Below are positions 24,389-33,199 of a stretch of 43,254 nt of DNA, piece by piece. The notes below the pieces were generated by a model, which saw only the letters and a program-made list of their open reading frames with translations, did no database searches and had not been told where the DNA came from. The DNA lies in NCBI GenBank assembly GCA_020026175.1, contig JAHHQV010000018.1, positions 1-43,254 on the forward strand, written 5' to 3'. The DNA is from Phocaeicola sp. (lineage in GTDB: Bacteria; Bacteroidota; Bacteroidia; Bacteroidales; Bacteroidaceae). Made by a program: the position numbers and the translations under genes. Numbering within the stretch: position 1 is the stretch's first letter; each line of letters opens with the position of its first letter.

Positions 24389-25324
24389 ATGGATAATAAA
24401 TTGAGATATAACGATTTTGGAAGTTTTCTAGCTAGATTTTTCTCTTATAAAGTCCAGAAAATATCTGTCAATGCTGGATTTACCTGTCCAAACAGAGACG
24501 GTCTTAAAGGATACGGAGGATGTACCTATTGCAATAACCAGACATTCAACCCTGAGTATTGCAGAACTAAAAAGACCGTAAAGGAACAACTGGAAGAGGG
24601 AAAAGATTTCTTTTCGAGGAAATACCCAGACATGAAATTTCTTGCCTACTTCCAAGCTTATACAAACACATACGAAGAACTGGAAAAACTAAAGTCGATG
24701 TACAGTGAAGCTCTAAGCGTAGATGATGTAGTAGGCATTGTGATAGGAACACGCCCCGACTGCATGCCTGATTCACTGCTCGACTATTTTCAGGAATTAA
24801 GCAAAAAGACATTCCTTCTCGTAGAATATGGCATTGAAAGTACTTACAATGACACGCTGAAAAGAATAAACCGCGGACATGATTTTGAATGTACCATAGA
24901 TGCCGTAAACAGGACTCACAAGCGCGGAATAATGACAGGAGGACACGTCATTTTAGGTCTTCCTGGCGAAAACAGAGAAAAGATTATCCGTCAGGCAGAA
25001 ATCGTTTCATCACTTCCTCTCACCACACTGAAAATGCACCAGCTACAGTTGATAAAAGGTACCAGAATGGCACACGAATTTGAAACTTGTCCGGCAGACT
25101 TCCATCTGTACACTGCCGACGAATACATTGATTTGATTCTGGACTATATAGAGCATATTCGTCCTGACATGGTGCTGGAAAGATTCATTTCACAATCTCC
25201 TAAAGAACTTCTTATCGCACCCGACTGGGGACTGAAGAACCATGAGTTTACCAATAAGCTAAGAAACAGAATGATTGAAAGGGATATATATCAAGGGAAA
25301 AAATATAATAATAACAACAAATAA
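24389..25324 (+). CDS. TIGR01212 family radical SAM protein (YhcC-like)
   Basis: This 311-residue protein has the extended cysteine motif of the YhcC group: C33, C45 and C48 (TCPNRDG, then GGCTYCNN), spaced CX11CX2C, which ligates the [4Fe-4S] cluster that cleaves S-adenosylmethionine. Other conserved parts are VEYGIESTYNDTLKRINRGH and GGHVILGLPGE. The substrate of this group is not established as far as I know. It lies 14 bases upstream of a flavodiiron gene on the same strand; both are iron proteins likely to work under anaerobic conditions, though a functional link is only inferred. Confidence 0.9.
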   Translation: MDNKLRYNDFGSFLARFFSYKVQKISVNAGFTCPNRDGLKGYGGCTYCNNQTFNPEYCRTKKTVKEQLEEGKDFFSRKYPDMKFLAYFQAYTNTYEELEKLKSMYSEALSVDDVVGIVIGTRPDCMPDSLLDYFQELSKKTFLLVEYGIESTYNDTLKRINRGHDFECTIDAVNRTHKRGIMTGGHVILGLPGENREKIIRQAEIVSSLPLTTLKMHQLQLIKGTRMAHEFETCPADFHLYTADEYIDLILDYIEHIRPDMVLERFISQSPKELLIAPDWGLKNHEFTNKLRNRMIERDIYQGKKYNNNNK

Positions 25325-25338
25325 TATTTATAAAGAAA

Positions 25339-26529
25339 ATGGAAATTAAAGGTAAAGTACATTATGTTGGTGTGAATGACCGCACCAAAACTTTGTTCGA
25401 GAATCTTTGGCCATTGCCATATGGTGTGTCATACAACTCATATCTAATAGCCGATGAAGAGATGGTTGCACTGGTAGACACAGTAGACGTAGCCTTTTTC
25501 GAAGTGTATCTTAAAAAAATACGCAGCATCATAGGCGACCGTAAAATCAACTATCTTATCATAAACCACATGGAGCCCGACCACTCTGGCTCTATAGCTC
25601 TTATCAAGCAATACTATCCTGAAATAGTATTGGTAGGAAACAAGAAGACTTTTGAAATGGTAGAAGGTTATTATGGAGTTTCAGGCGAAAGATATGTTGT
25701 AGGCGAAGGCGACTTTTTGAAGCTAGGTCATCATAGTCTACGTTTCTATCTTGTACCTATGGTACACTGGCCAGAAACAATGGTAACTTACGATGAAACA
25801 GAAGGAATACTTTTCTCGGGAGACGCATTTGGATGCTTTGGAGCCTTAAACGGAGGATGTATCGACAAGAATATAAACACTGACATCTACTGGAATGAGA
25901 TGCGCCGCTATTACTCTAACATAGTAGGAAAATTCGGAAATCCAGTACAGAAGGCTTTACAGAAACTTGGAGGACTGAATATCAACACTATATGTCCTAC
26001 ACACGGACCAGTATGGGAAGAAAAGATTCCTCAGGTGATAGATATGTATGACAAATTGAGCCGTTACGAAGCAGAAGAGGGTGTTGTAATAGCATATGGA
26101 ACAATGTATGGAAATACTGAAGAACTTGCCGAAACAATAGCTGAAGAACTCAGCCGACAGGGCATAAAGAATATAATCCTGCACAACGTATCTCATACTC
26201 ACCACTCGTATATCATTGCCGATATATTCAAGTACAAAGGTCTGATAGTAGGATGTACTACATACAATATGAACCTTTACCCAGAAATGGAAGCACTCTT
26301 GAGCAAAGTTGCAGCACGTGAAATGAAAAACCGCGTGATGGGATATTTCGGCTCGTATACATGGGCCAGCGCAGCTATCAAGAAAATAGGTGAATACACA
26401 GAGAAACTGAAGTTTGAAGTAGTGGGAAATCCTGTTGAAATGAAGCAGGCCATGAAGCAAGACAACTATCTGCAGGCTAAAGAGCTAGCCAAGGCTATGG
26501 CAGAGCGTCTGAAGTCAGACAGAAAATAA
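25339..26529 (+). CDS. FprA family A-type flavoprotein (flavodiiron oxygen/NO reductase)
   Basis: Flavodiiron proteins reduce O2 to water or NO to N2O and protect anaerobes. The 396-residue protein has an N-terminal metallo-beta-lactamase-like diiron domain with ligands in NHMEPDH (H77, E79, D81, H82), H143 in MVHWPE, D162 in FSGDAFG, and a histidine in CPTHGPVW near 224. A C-terminal flavodoxin domain begins VIAYGTMYGNTEELAE near 247. There is no rubredoxin or flavin reductase extension, so it is a minimal class A enzyme. It follows the radical SAM gene by 14 bases and ends before a strong terminator. Confidence 0.94.
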   Translation: MEIKGKVHYVGVNDRTKTLFENLWPLPYGVSYNSYLIADEEMVALVDTVDVAFFEVYLKKIRSIIGDRKINYLIINHMEPDHSGSIALIKQYYPEIVLVGNKKTFEMVEGYYGVSGERYVVGEGDFLKLGHHSLRFYLVPMVHWPETMVTYDETEGILFSGDAFGCFGALNGGCIDKNINTDIYWNEMRRYYSNIVGKFGNPVQKALQKLGGLNINTICPTHGPVWEEKIPQVIDMYDKLSRYEAEEGVVIAYGTMYGNTEELAETIAEELSRQGIKNIILHNVSHTHHSYIIADIFKYKGLIVGCTTYNMNLYPEMEALLSKVAAREMKNRVMGYFGSYTWASAAIKKIGEYTEKLKFEVVGNPVEMKQAMKQDNYLQAKELAKAMAERLKSDRK

Positions 26530-26532
26530 CAT

Positions 26533-26600
26533 AAAAAACGCCCCGTCATTCTATTAAAAAAGCTTTGACGCTTGAGTTAGAACGACGGGGCGTTTTTTTT
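26533..26600. terminator. Terminator between the flavodiiron and mscS genes
   Basis: AAAAAACGCCCCGTC (26533-26547) pairs with GACGGGGCGTTTTTT (26584-26598); pairing extends inward with one mismatch (ATTCTA with TAGAAC). T runs occur on both strands, so it is bidirectional. Confidence 0.92.
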
Positions 26601-26623
26601 AAAATCATACCGTTACACCGAAA

Positions 26624-27481
26624 TCAGTTCTTAGCCTGATGTACAGTGAGCTGAGGGAATGGGAATCCGATTCCTTCCTTATTGAATGTATCATATACAT
26701 TCTTGTTAAAGTCGAAATAAACATCCCAATAGTCGGACGACTTGGTCCATACTCTAACCTTAATATCTACACTGCTGGCAGAAAGTGAACCTAAAGCAAT
26801 GAATGGAGCAGGGTCTTTGAGAATTCTTTTATCCTCGCTTATAATTCTTTCTATTACAGATTTCACTTTTTCATAGTCTTCACCATATTCCACACCTATA
26901 TTCCATTCAGCACGACGAGTTTCCTGGCGACTGTAATTCACCACCACGTTACTACTCATCGAGGCGTTAGGCACATAAATAATTCTGTTGTCTAATGTAG
27001 TAAGAATAGTATGGAATATTTGGATTTCCCTAACTGTTCCAGAAGCTCCAGGACCGTCAATAAAGTCGCCTACCTTGAAAGGACGGAATACAAGGATAAT
27101 AAGTCCACCTGCAAAGTTTGAAAGATTACCAGACAATGCCATACCTATAGCCACACCAGCAGAAGCAAGAATGGCAGCAAAACTGGTTGTCTCTACTCCT
27201 AACTTGGCAACTATGGCAAAAGCCAAAATAATGTTAAGTGTAATATTCAAGAGACTCTTCAAGAAAGTCTGTACACTTATTTCAAGTTTACGTTTCACCA
27301 GAATAGTAGCGACAAACTTACTTAACTGCTTTATTATAAAGCGTCCTATTACGTAAATAAGTATTGCACCTACTATACTCTTACCTGTTTCAAGCCCCCA
27401 GTTTACGAATTTGTCTACAAGTACTTCTATATCTACCTTAGAAGCCACGTTAGACATTGTACTTAAGATTGTTAGCATCAT
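26624..27481 (-). CDS. Small-conductance mechanosensitive channel (MscS family)
   Basis: MscS channels open under membrane tension and release solutes during hypo-osmotic shock. The 285-residue protein resembles E. coli MscS in length and layout. Three membrane segments include TM3 with the Gly/Ala-rich pore helix (AAILASAGVAIGMALSGNLS), followed by FAGGLIILVFRPFKVGDFI, the start of the cytoplasmic beta domain. A C-terminal alpha/beta domain contains ETRRAEWNIGVEYGEDYEKV. Two tandem ATGs occur at the start. It is the last gene of a minus-strand run and converges on the flavodiiron gene. Confidence 0.93.
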   Translation of the reverse strand: MMLTILSTMSNVASKVDIEVLVDKFVNWGLETGKSIVGAILIYVIGRFIIKQLSKFVATILVKRKLEISVQTFLKSLLNITLNIILAFAIVAKLGVETTSFAAILASAGVAIGMALSGNLSNFAGGLIILVFRPFKVGDFIDGPGASGTVREIQIFHTILTTLDNRIIYVPNASMSSNVVVNYSRQETRRAEWNIGVEYGEDYEKVKSVIERIISEDKRILKDPAPFIALGSLSASSVDIKVRVWTKSSDYWDVYFDFNKNVYDTFNKEGIGFPFPQLTVHQAKN

Positions 27482-27501
27482 AATTTATATTTTTATTAAA
27501 G

Positions 27502-28116
27502 TTAATATTCTATCAATACGCCTTTACCGTAACGTGTAATTTCAGGAGTATCGTCTACACAATTCACTATAGTAGACGGTTCAATACCTCCTATACCTCC
27601 ATCTACAACAACATCAACATACTTTCCAAACTTCTCGTCTATAAGTTCAGGATCAGTTACGTATTCTATATCCTCACCGTCTTCCATAGGCAATGTTGTT
27701 GTAAGTATAGGAGCATCAAGCATCCTGCATATTTCTCTTACAATATTATTGTCGGGTACTCTTATACCAACCTCTTTACGATTTCTGAATATTTTAGGCA
27801 AACGGCTGTCTGCCTTCAGAATAAATGTAAACGGTCCCGGCAAATTCCTCTTCATTATTTTAAATGTATTATTCTCTACCCGGGCATATTCGCTTATATT
27901 ACTCAAATCGTAACAGATTATAGAAAGATTGTTTTTCTTAGGATCGATTTTCTTTATTTTACATATACGCTCTATAGGACGCTCCTTCAAGGCATGACAT
28001 CCTATTGCATACATAGTATCTGTGGGATAGATAATTAATCCTCCATCATTCAATATATCTACTATTTCCTGTAGAGTATTAATATCATTATTTTTGTCGT
28101 ACAGCTTAATTATCAT
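27502..28116 (-). CDS. YciO/Sua5/YrdC family protein (threonylcarbamoyl-AMP synthase-like)
   Basis: The family binds dsRNA or tRNA and, in the case of Sua5/TsaC, makes threonylcarbamoyl-AMP for the t6A37 modification. The 204-residue protein has GGLIIYPTDTMYAIGCHAL near 25-43, the basic helix KIKKIDPKKNNLSIICYDL, and NLPGPFTFILKA. The KxR and SxN pocket residues typical of Sua5 appear partly as KKNNLS, and GIRVPDN fits. The length and sequence type suggest the YciO branch, whose activity may differ from TsaC. It is 20 bases upstream of mscS on the same strand. Confidence 0.85.
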   Translation of the reverse strand: MIIKLYDKNNDINTLQEIVDILNDGGLIIYPTDTMYAIGCHALKERPIERICKIKKIDPKKNNLSIICYDLSNISEYARVENNTFKIMKRNLPGPFTFILKADSRLPKIFRNRKEVGIRVPDNNIVREICRMLDAPILTTTLPMEDGEDIEYVTDPELIDEKFGKYVDVVVDGGIGGIEPSTIVNCVDDTPEITRYGKGVLIEY

Positions 28117-28199
28117 ATCATTACGAGTTCATAATTTCTTACTAATACAAATATACTAAAAGAATCAGTAGAAATGTATAAGATAATAAGATTAATATT

Positions 28200-30158
28200 T
28201 TATTTCCTTAACTTTTTGGCCAGACGATACTGTATCTCAGCCTCATATTCCATTCCTGCTGCTTCGAGTGCTTCGCCGAAAAACTGATGTGCGGCAGCAT
28301 GGTCTGGTTTCAAACTTGTGGCCTTGTCTAAATCCGAGATGGCCTCTTCTATTCTATTTGTAAAAAGGCGGAGTTTTCCACGATTGTAAACTGCCTTGAA
28401 ACTCTTTGGATTTAGTTTTACAGCATGATTAAGACATTGCTCCGACTCTTCTATTCTGTCCTCGTCGAAATAAGTCACTCCTTTTCTCACCCATGCATCA
28501 ACATATTCAGGATACAGTTCTATCGCCTTGTCAAAATTGGCATGAGCCCCTCTTGCATCCTTAGTTCTCACAATACACTCATTACCCATAAGATAATACT
28601 CATGAGCATACTTTTTAAGATTTTCTTTCTGTTGTCGCATCTGATCCTTGAGAACTTTGTTTTCTTCTTTGAGTCTGTTTATCACCCCAAGTTTCTTTCT
28701 TATGAATCGCTGCACTACAGGTTTCTCTATATCATATCGACTATGGATAGCCTTAAAGAAACTATCAAGAAATTCAGCAAAGTTTCCTTTGTCAAACTCA
28801 CGTACCGCATTTTCATACTGTATGTCAGCCTGAGCCTTCTTCATGGCCCTGTCTATTGACTGAGTATCATTGAAATGTTGTGAGAACTCGGTAATTTCAG
28901 GTTTTATGAATATATCAGAACGGGTTATCTCTTTTTTCAACCTAATCCCCTCAAGGCTGGTACACCTGCTCAACGCAACATATGTCTGCCCTCCTGCAAA
29001 CACCCCTCCGGTGAAATCTATCACCACACGGTTAAACGTCAGTCCTTGGCTCTTGTGAACCGTTATGGCCCACGCAAGTTTTATAGGATACTGCTTGAAT
29101 ATACCCAATACCTCTTCCTCTATCTTCTTTTCCTCTTCATTGTAATGGTATCTTATATTGCTCCAACTTTCCTGTTCAACGTAAAATTCCCTACCGTCTT
29201 CGGTAGTGATACTTATACTGCCGTCTGCTACAAAACCTGTTATAGTGCCCAATGTTCCGTTTACCCATCTTTTTTCAATATCATTTTTGATGAAAATAAT
29301 CTGAGCTCCCTTTTTCACTGTCAGTTCCAGATTGGTAGGCAAACTGCTCTGAGGAAACTCTCCCTTTATCTCTCCCTTCAGCACTACAGGTTCTTCGGGA
29401 AGTTCATCAAGTTTTCTTTCGTTGATAAAGTCTACACTGTCACGACGTGTAGCAAGAGTGATGTACATATCATTTTCTGCATTTTTCAAAGGTGCATTAA
29501 GCCTTGTATTCAAGAGTTGCAGATCGGAGGCATTTGCCGTATTGGTACGTATATGGTCAAGAACTCCTACAAAAGCCTTGTCACTTTGACGATAAACTTT
29601 TGTAAGTTCCACAGCCACTAGTTCCATCTGCTGAAACACTTTTGCCGAAAAGAAATAAGGATTAGGATAATATCTGCCTAGAATCTCCTTTTCATCACTT
29701 TTCACTACAGGCTCCAACTGAAAGACATCACCTACCAGAAGAAGTTGCTTTCCACCAAAAGGCTCCCTTTTGTTATCAGAGTAAGCTCTGAGAATCTTAT
29801 CTATAAAATCTATTATATCTGCCCTTACCATAGAAATCTCATCTATGATAACAAGTTCAAGATTTTTGATAAGTTTTCTATGGTTGGAACTATATTTCAG
29901 TGAATCGTGCAATCTCCTTCCCTGAAATTTTGGGTCATCAGGAAGAAGTGGATGAAATGGCAACTTAAAGAAACTATGCATAGTGCTTCCCCCTGCATTG
30001 ATGGCTGCTATACCTGTAGGGGCAAGCACTACATATTTCTTTTTTGTATTCTGACATATATATTTCAAGAATGTAGATTTCCCCGTACCTGCCTTACCCG
30101 TCAAAAATATAGATTGATGGGTATATTGTACCAGTTTCAGTGCATTCTGAAACTCCAT
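28200..30158 (-). CDS. PIF1/RecD2-like AAA helicase with C-terminal TPRs
   Basis: The N-terminal half is a superfamily 1B helicase of PIF1 type: Walker A GKAGTGKST near 21-29, VIIDEISMVRADIIDFID (Walker B), GGKQLLLVGDVFQLEP, and the late motif AWAITVHKSQGLTFNRVVID. The C-terminal part has a coiled coil and about three TPRs (AHANFDKAIELYPEYVDAW and following), a combination I know from Bacteroidota helicases annotated as AAA family ATPases. Frame-open sequence extends to 30197; ATG 30158 (MEFQNALKLVQYT) fits the usual helicase start, giving 652 residues. ATG 30197 cannot be excluded. It follows potD with a short gap on the same strand. Confidence 0.88.
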   Translation of the reverse strand: MEFQNALKLVQYTHQSIFLTGKAGTGKSTFLKYICQNTKKKYVVLAPTGIAAINAGGSTMHSFFKLPFHPLLPDDPKFQGRRLHDSLKYSSNHRKLIKNLELVIIDEISMVRADIIDFIDKILRAYSDNKREPFGGKQLLLVGDVFQLEPVVKSDEKEILGRYYPNPYFFSAKVFQQMELVAVELTKVYRQSDKAFVGVLDHIRTNTANASDLQLLNTRLNAPLKNAENDMYITLATRRDSVDFINERKLDELPEEPVVLKGEIKGEFPQSSLPTNLELTVKKGAQIIFIKNDIEKRWVNGTLGTITGFVADGSISITTEDGREFYVEQESWSNIRYHYNEEEKKIEEEVLGIFKQYPIKLAWAITVHKSQGLTFNRVVIDFTGGVFAGGQTYVALSRCTSLEGIRLKKEITRSDIFIKPEITEFSQHFNDTQSIDRAMKKAQADIQYENAVREFDKGNFAEFLDSFFKAIHSRYDIEKPVVQRFIRKKLGVINRLKEENKVLKDQMRQQKENLKKYAHEYYLMGNECIVRTKDARGAHANFDKAIELYPEYVDAWVRKGVTYFDEDRIEESEQCLNHAVKLNPKSFKAVYNRGKLRLFTNRIEEAISDLDKATSLKPDHAAAHQFFGEALEAAGMEYEAEIQYRLAKKLRK

Positions 30159-30238
30159 GTTATTGGTATCTATTCCTGATTTTATCGATTTTATCATTCA
30201 CTTTTATTTTGCCAGATTGAAACAATTAGCCTGATACG

Positions 30239-31588
30239 TTACCTTCTCAGACCTTTTATCCTGCGTTTTTTCCCTTTCTGAAGTTGTCTATACTTGTATT
30301 TCTTCACTTTATTATAGCCTACATAAACAACCATTCCTACAATAGTAAGAAATATAACCATTACTATACCACTTCCAAGGTTATCTCCTTTCACATGCGA
30401 CCACATCTCAAGTACAGCCTCAGTATTATCGCCTGCATCACGAATTATAGCACATCTTGCTACAATACTGCTATCAGGATACTGAATTGGATTTATCTGT
30501 ACGTCATCATGTCCCGGTCCGAAAAAATACGAAAGATTTACATGAGTGTCCAATGTCATATCAATCTTTTCTTCCAAAATTTCAGGAGTTCCTATAGCAC
30601 TGACATAGCCTGTTGTCTCCATATTTGCAAGAGCCACATCCGGACGACACAGATAGTTGATAAAATAGCTGGCAGCCTTCCTGTTTCTTGAGTATTTAGG
30701 TATAACCCATCCGTCAAACCACATATTACTGCCTTCTACAGGAACCTCATATCCCAGTTCCACTCCTACATTATCCGCTTCCTCGATAGCCCATACTGCA
30801 TCTCCACTCCATGTCATATTGAGATAAGCCTTATTCTTAGTCATCATTTCTTTCCCGAAATCGGCTTCCCATCCTGCTATATTAGGTTTCATGGCTTTAA
30901 GGCTCTCTTCTGCCGTTGCTATAGCCTCCGGAGAGTAGTTGTTCATAAGGTTCTCTACGGTAATTTCTCCTTTCTGAAGCTTTTCTCTATTTGCATAGAT
31001 TACAGCTGTGCCATATGCATCACGATAGCTGTCCTTCATAAGCAACTTGCTACGAAATTTGGTGTTCCACAACGACTGCCATGTAGAAGCCTCTTCTGCC
31101 GTAACATACTTTTTGTTATAAAGAATCCCCGCTGTTCCCCACATATATCCTATAGTGTAAAGCGAAGCCTTCTTTCCTCCTATGCCAAGTTTATCAATCT
31201 CATTACGGATGTACCTTGACTGATTATGAAGATAATTAGGAGTATTGCCAAACACTGTATCTATAGGAAGAAGCAAGTCCTTCCTGAGCATCCTTTCTAT
31301 AATGTATTCTGACGGGCATACAACATCAAAGTCTTCATGCCCACGCTCTATCTTAGTGAGCATTATCTCATTTATATCGAAAGTCTGATAAATTACACGT
31401 ATATTCTCGCCAGTCTGTTCCTTATACCATTTAGGGAAATTCTCCAGAACACCCTCGTCTATATAATCACCCCAATTATATACCTTAAGCACTTCCTGGC
31501 GTGACTCAGTATTGTAACATCCGGTTGTCAGGAATTGTATAACAATACAAAACAATGACAATAATAAAATACTACTAATTCTCTTCAT
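30239..31588 (-). CDS. potD: Polyamine ABC transporter substrate-binding lipoprotein PotD
   Basis: This 449-residue protein binds spermidine or putrescine and delivers it to PotBC. It is a lipoprotein: the lipobox FLTTGC gives Cys24 as the lipidation site. Family motifs include VYNWGDYIDEGVLENFPKWY and EDFDVVCPSEYIIERM, then the ligand-pocket region SGDAVWAIEEADNVGVE. It is about 100 residues longer than E. coli PotD. The extra C-terminus holds a transmembrane helix (about 406-425, SGIVMVIFLTIVGMVVYVGY) and a strongly basic tail, so the protein may be anchored at both ends. It starts 1 base after the potC stop codon. Confidence 0.92.
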   Translation of the reverse strand: MKRISSILLLSLFCIVIQFLTTGCYNTESRQEVLKVYNWGDYIDEGVLENFPKWYKEQTGENIRVIYQTFDINEIMLTKIERGHEDFDVVCPSEYIIERMLRKDLLLPIDTVFGNTPNYLHNQSRYIRNEIDKLGIGGKKASLYTIGYMWGTAGILYNKKYVTAEEASTWQSLWNTKFRSKLLMKDSYRDAYGTAVIYANREKLQKGEITVENLMNNYSPEAIATAEESLKAMKPNIAGWEADFGKEMMTKNKAYLNMTWSGDAVWAIEEADNVGVELGYEVPVEGSNMWFDGWVIPKYSRNRKAASYFINYLCRPDVALANMETTGYVSAIGTPEILEEKIDMTLDTHVNLSYFFGPGHDDVQINPIQYPDSSIVARCAIIRDAGDNTEAVLEMWSHVKGDNLGSGIVMVIFLTIVGMVVYVGYNKVKKYKYRQLQKGKKRRIKGLRR

Positions 31589-31589
31589 T

Positions 31590-32381
31590 TTATTTCAAGT
31601 TTTTCTTTCCCGAACGTCTGTTTATCATTATCAGCATCAACAAGACTATCAAGAATATAATAGTAGAAAGAGGACGAAGTTCGGGTGTAAGTCCACCTTT
31701 TCTTGCGTCCGAATATATGTATGTAGAAAGAGTCTCAAGGCCTTCATTTCCTATAGTGAATATCGTTACTGCAAAATCATCTATAGAAATTGTCACTGCA
31801 AGCATGAAACCTGCTATCATGCCAGGCAAAATTTCGGGGATGATAACCTTACGAAGTGCCTGTGACGGAGTTGCACCAAGGTCGAGTGCCGCTTCGTAAA
31901 GGTTAGGGTTCATCTGTTTCAGCCTTGGCATTACACTAAGCACCACATAAGGAGTACAGAAGGCTATATGAGCCATTACCACCGTTGTATATCCCTGACG
32001 TATACCTAATGACACGAACAGCAAGAACAAAGATACACCCATGATAATATCACCGTTGAGAATAGGTATATTATTGATAAACGAAACAGTCTTTCTCTGC
32101 TTTGGACGCAGATTATACATACCGATGGCCGTAACAGTGCCAAGTATAGTAGATGCACTGGCAGTTATCAGAGCTATGGTTATCGTATTCCACAAAGCAT
32201 TGACCAGTGAATGGTGTGTACCATTGACAAAAAGATTCTGATAGAGCTTTGTAGAAAAACCGGTCCAGTTTCCCAACACTTTGGCCTCGGTAAACGAATA
32301 TACCATGATAATCAATATAGGAGAATACAGCAACAGCAGCAATATCCACAAATATCCATGACAAAGCACTTTCTTTACCAT
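31590..32381 (-). CDS. potC: Polyamine ABC transporter permease PotC
   Basis: A 263-residue inner-membrane permease with six predicted helices. The EAA loop that contacts the ATPase is visible in YEAALDLGATPSQALRKVII, followed by PGMIAGFMLAVTISIDDFAV, which is characteristic of PotC/PotI. It overlaps the end of potB by 7 bases and is 1 base from potD, so translation is likely coupled. Confidence 0.94.
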   Translation of the reverse strand: MVKKVLCHGYLWILLLLLYSPILIIMVYSFTEAKVLGNWTGFSTKLYQNLFVNGTHHSLVNALWNTITIALITASASTILGTVTAIGMYNLRPKQRKTVSFINNIPILNGDIIMGVSLFLLFVSLGIRQGYTTVVMAHIAFCTPYVVLSVMPRLKQMNPNLYEAALDLGATPSQALRKVIIPEILPGMIAGFMLAVTISIDDFAVTIFTIGNEGLETLSTYIYSDARKGGLTPELRPLSTIIFLIVLLMLIMINRRSGKKNLK

Positions 32382-33175
32382 ATCGCACCTCCTTCCTGTC
32401 CTTCATTGTCATCGGAAGCAAACAATGTTGCAGCTCCTATAAGGAAGAGCATAATAAGCGACAAAGCAGCACCATAATTCCACATACTGTTGTTTATGTT
32501 TTCCTGAATTGTCGTTCCAAACAATTTTATATTATTCATCGTAAGCAATTCTGCTATAGCGAATGTTGATATTGTAGGCATAAATACCATCAGCACCCCA
32601 CTTGCAACACCTGGCATAGACAATGGAAGTATCGTCTTGGTAAACACCTGCATAGGTGTGGCACCCAAATCTTGTGCCGCCTCTATATAACTGTGGTCCA
32701 TCTTGACCAACGTATTATATATAGGATAAACCATAAAAGGCAAATAGTTATACACCATACCGAACATCAAGGCTCCTTCGCCCAAAGGCAGCTTGAGGAA
32801 ATCGAACAAAGCCACTGTAGCCAATGTACGGATAAGAATGTTAACCCACATAGGGAGGATGAAAAGCGTAACTATAGTCTTAGAATATCCCGTCTTCATC
32901 CTGCTCAATATATATGCAGCTGGATACCCCAGAATAATGCATATAACGGTATTGATAACTGCTATTCCTATGGAATATATGAATGTGTTCACAGCCTCTG
33001 GATGAGACATGAACTTACTGAAATTATCGAATGTAAAACTTCCGTTTTCATCGGTAAATGCAAAAACCACGATAAGTATCAATGGCAATACTACAAATAT
33101 TGCCGAAAACACCAGATAAGGGAATGTCCAGCTCTTGCGTGATGTAAAAAATATACGTAAACTACTTAGTGTCAC
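32375..33175 (-). CDS. potB: Polyamine ABC transporter permease PotB
   Basis: A 266-residue inner-membrane permease with six predicted helices and the EAA loop YIEAAQDLGATPMQVFTKTI, followed by PLSMPGVASGVLMVFMPTIS. It pairs with PotC to form the membrane channel. It starts 24 bases after potA and overlaps potC by 7 bases. Confidence 0.94.
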   Translation of the reverse strand: MTLSSLRIFFTSRKSWTFPYLVFSAIFVVLPLILIVVFAFTDENGSFTFDNFSKFMSHPEAVNTFIYSIGIAVINTVICIILGYPAAYILSRMKTGYSKTIVTLFILPMWVNILIRTLATVALFDFLKLPLGEGALMFGMVYNYLPFMVYPIYNTLVKMDHSYIEAAQDLGATPMQVFTKTILPLSMPGVASGVLMVFMPTISTFAIAELLTMNNIKLFGTTIQENINNSMWNYGAALSLIMLFLIGAATLFASDDNEGQEGGAIW

Positions 33176-33199
33176 CTCGCTCCTTTTATAAATTGTTAA

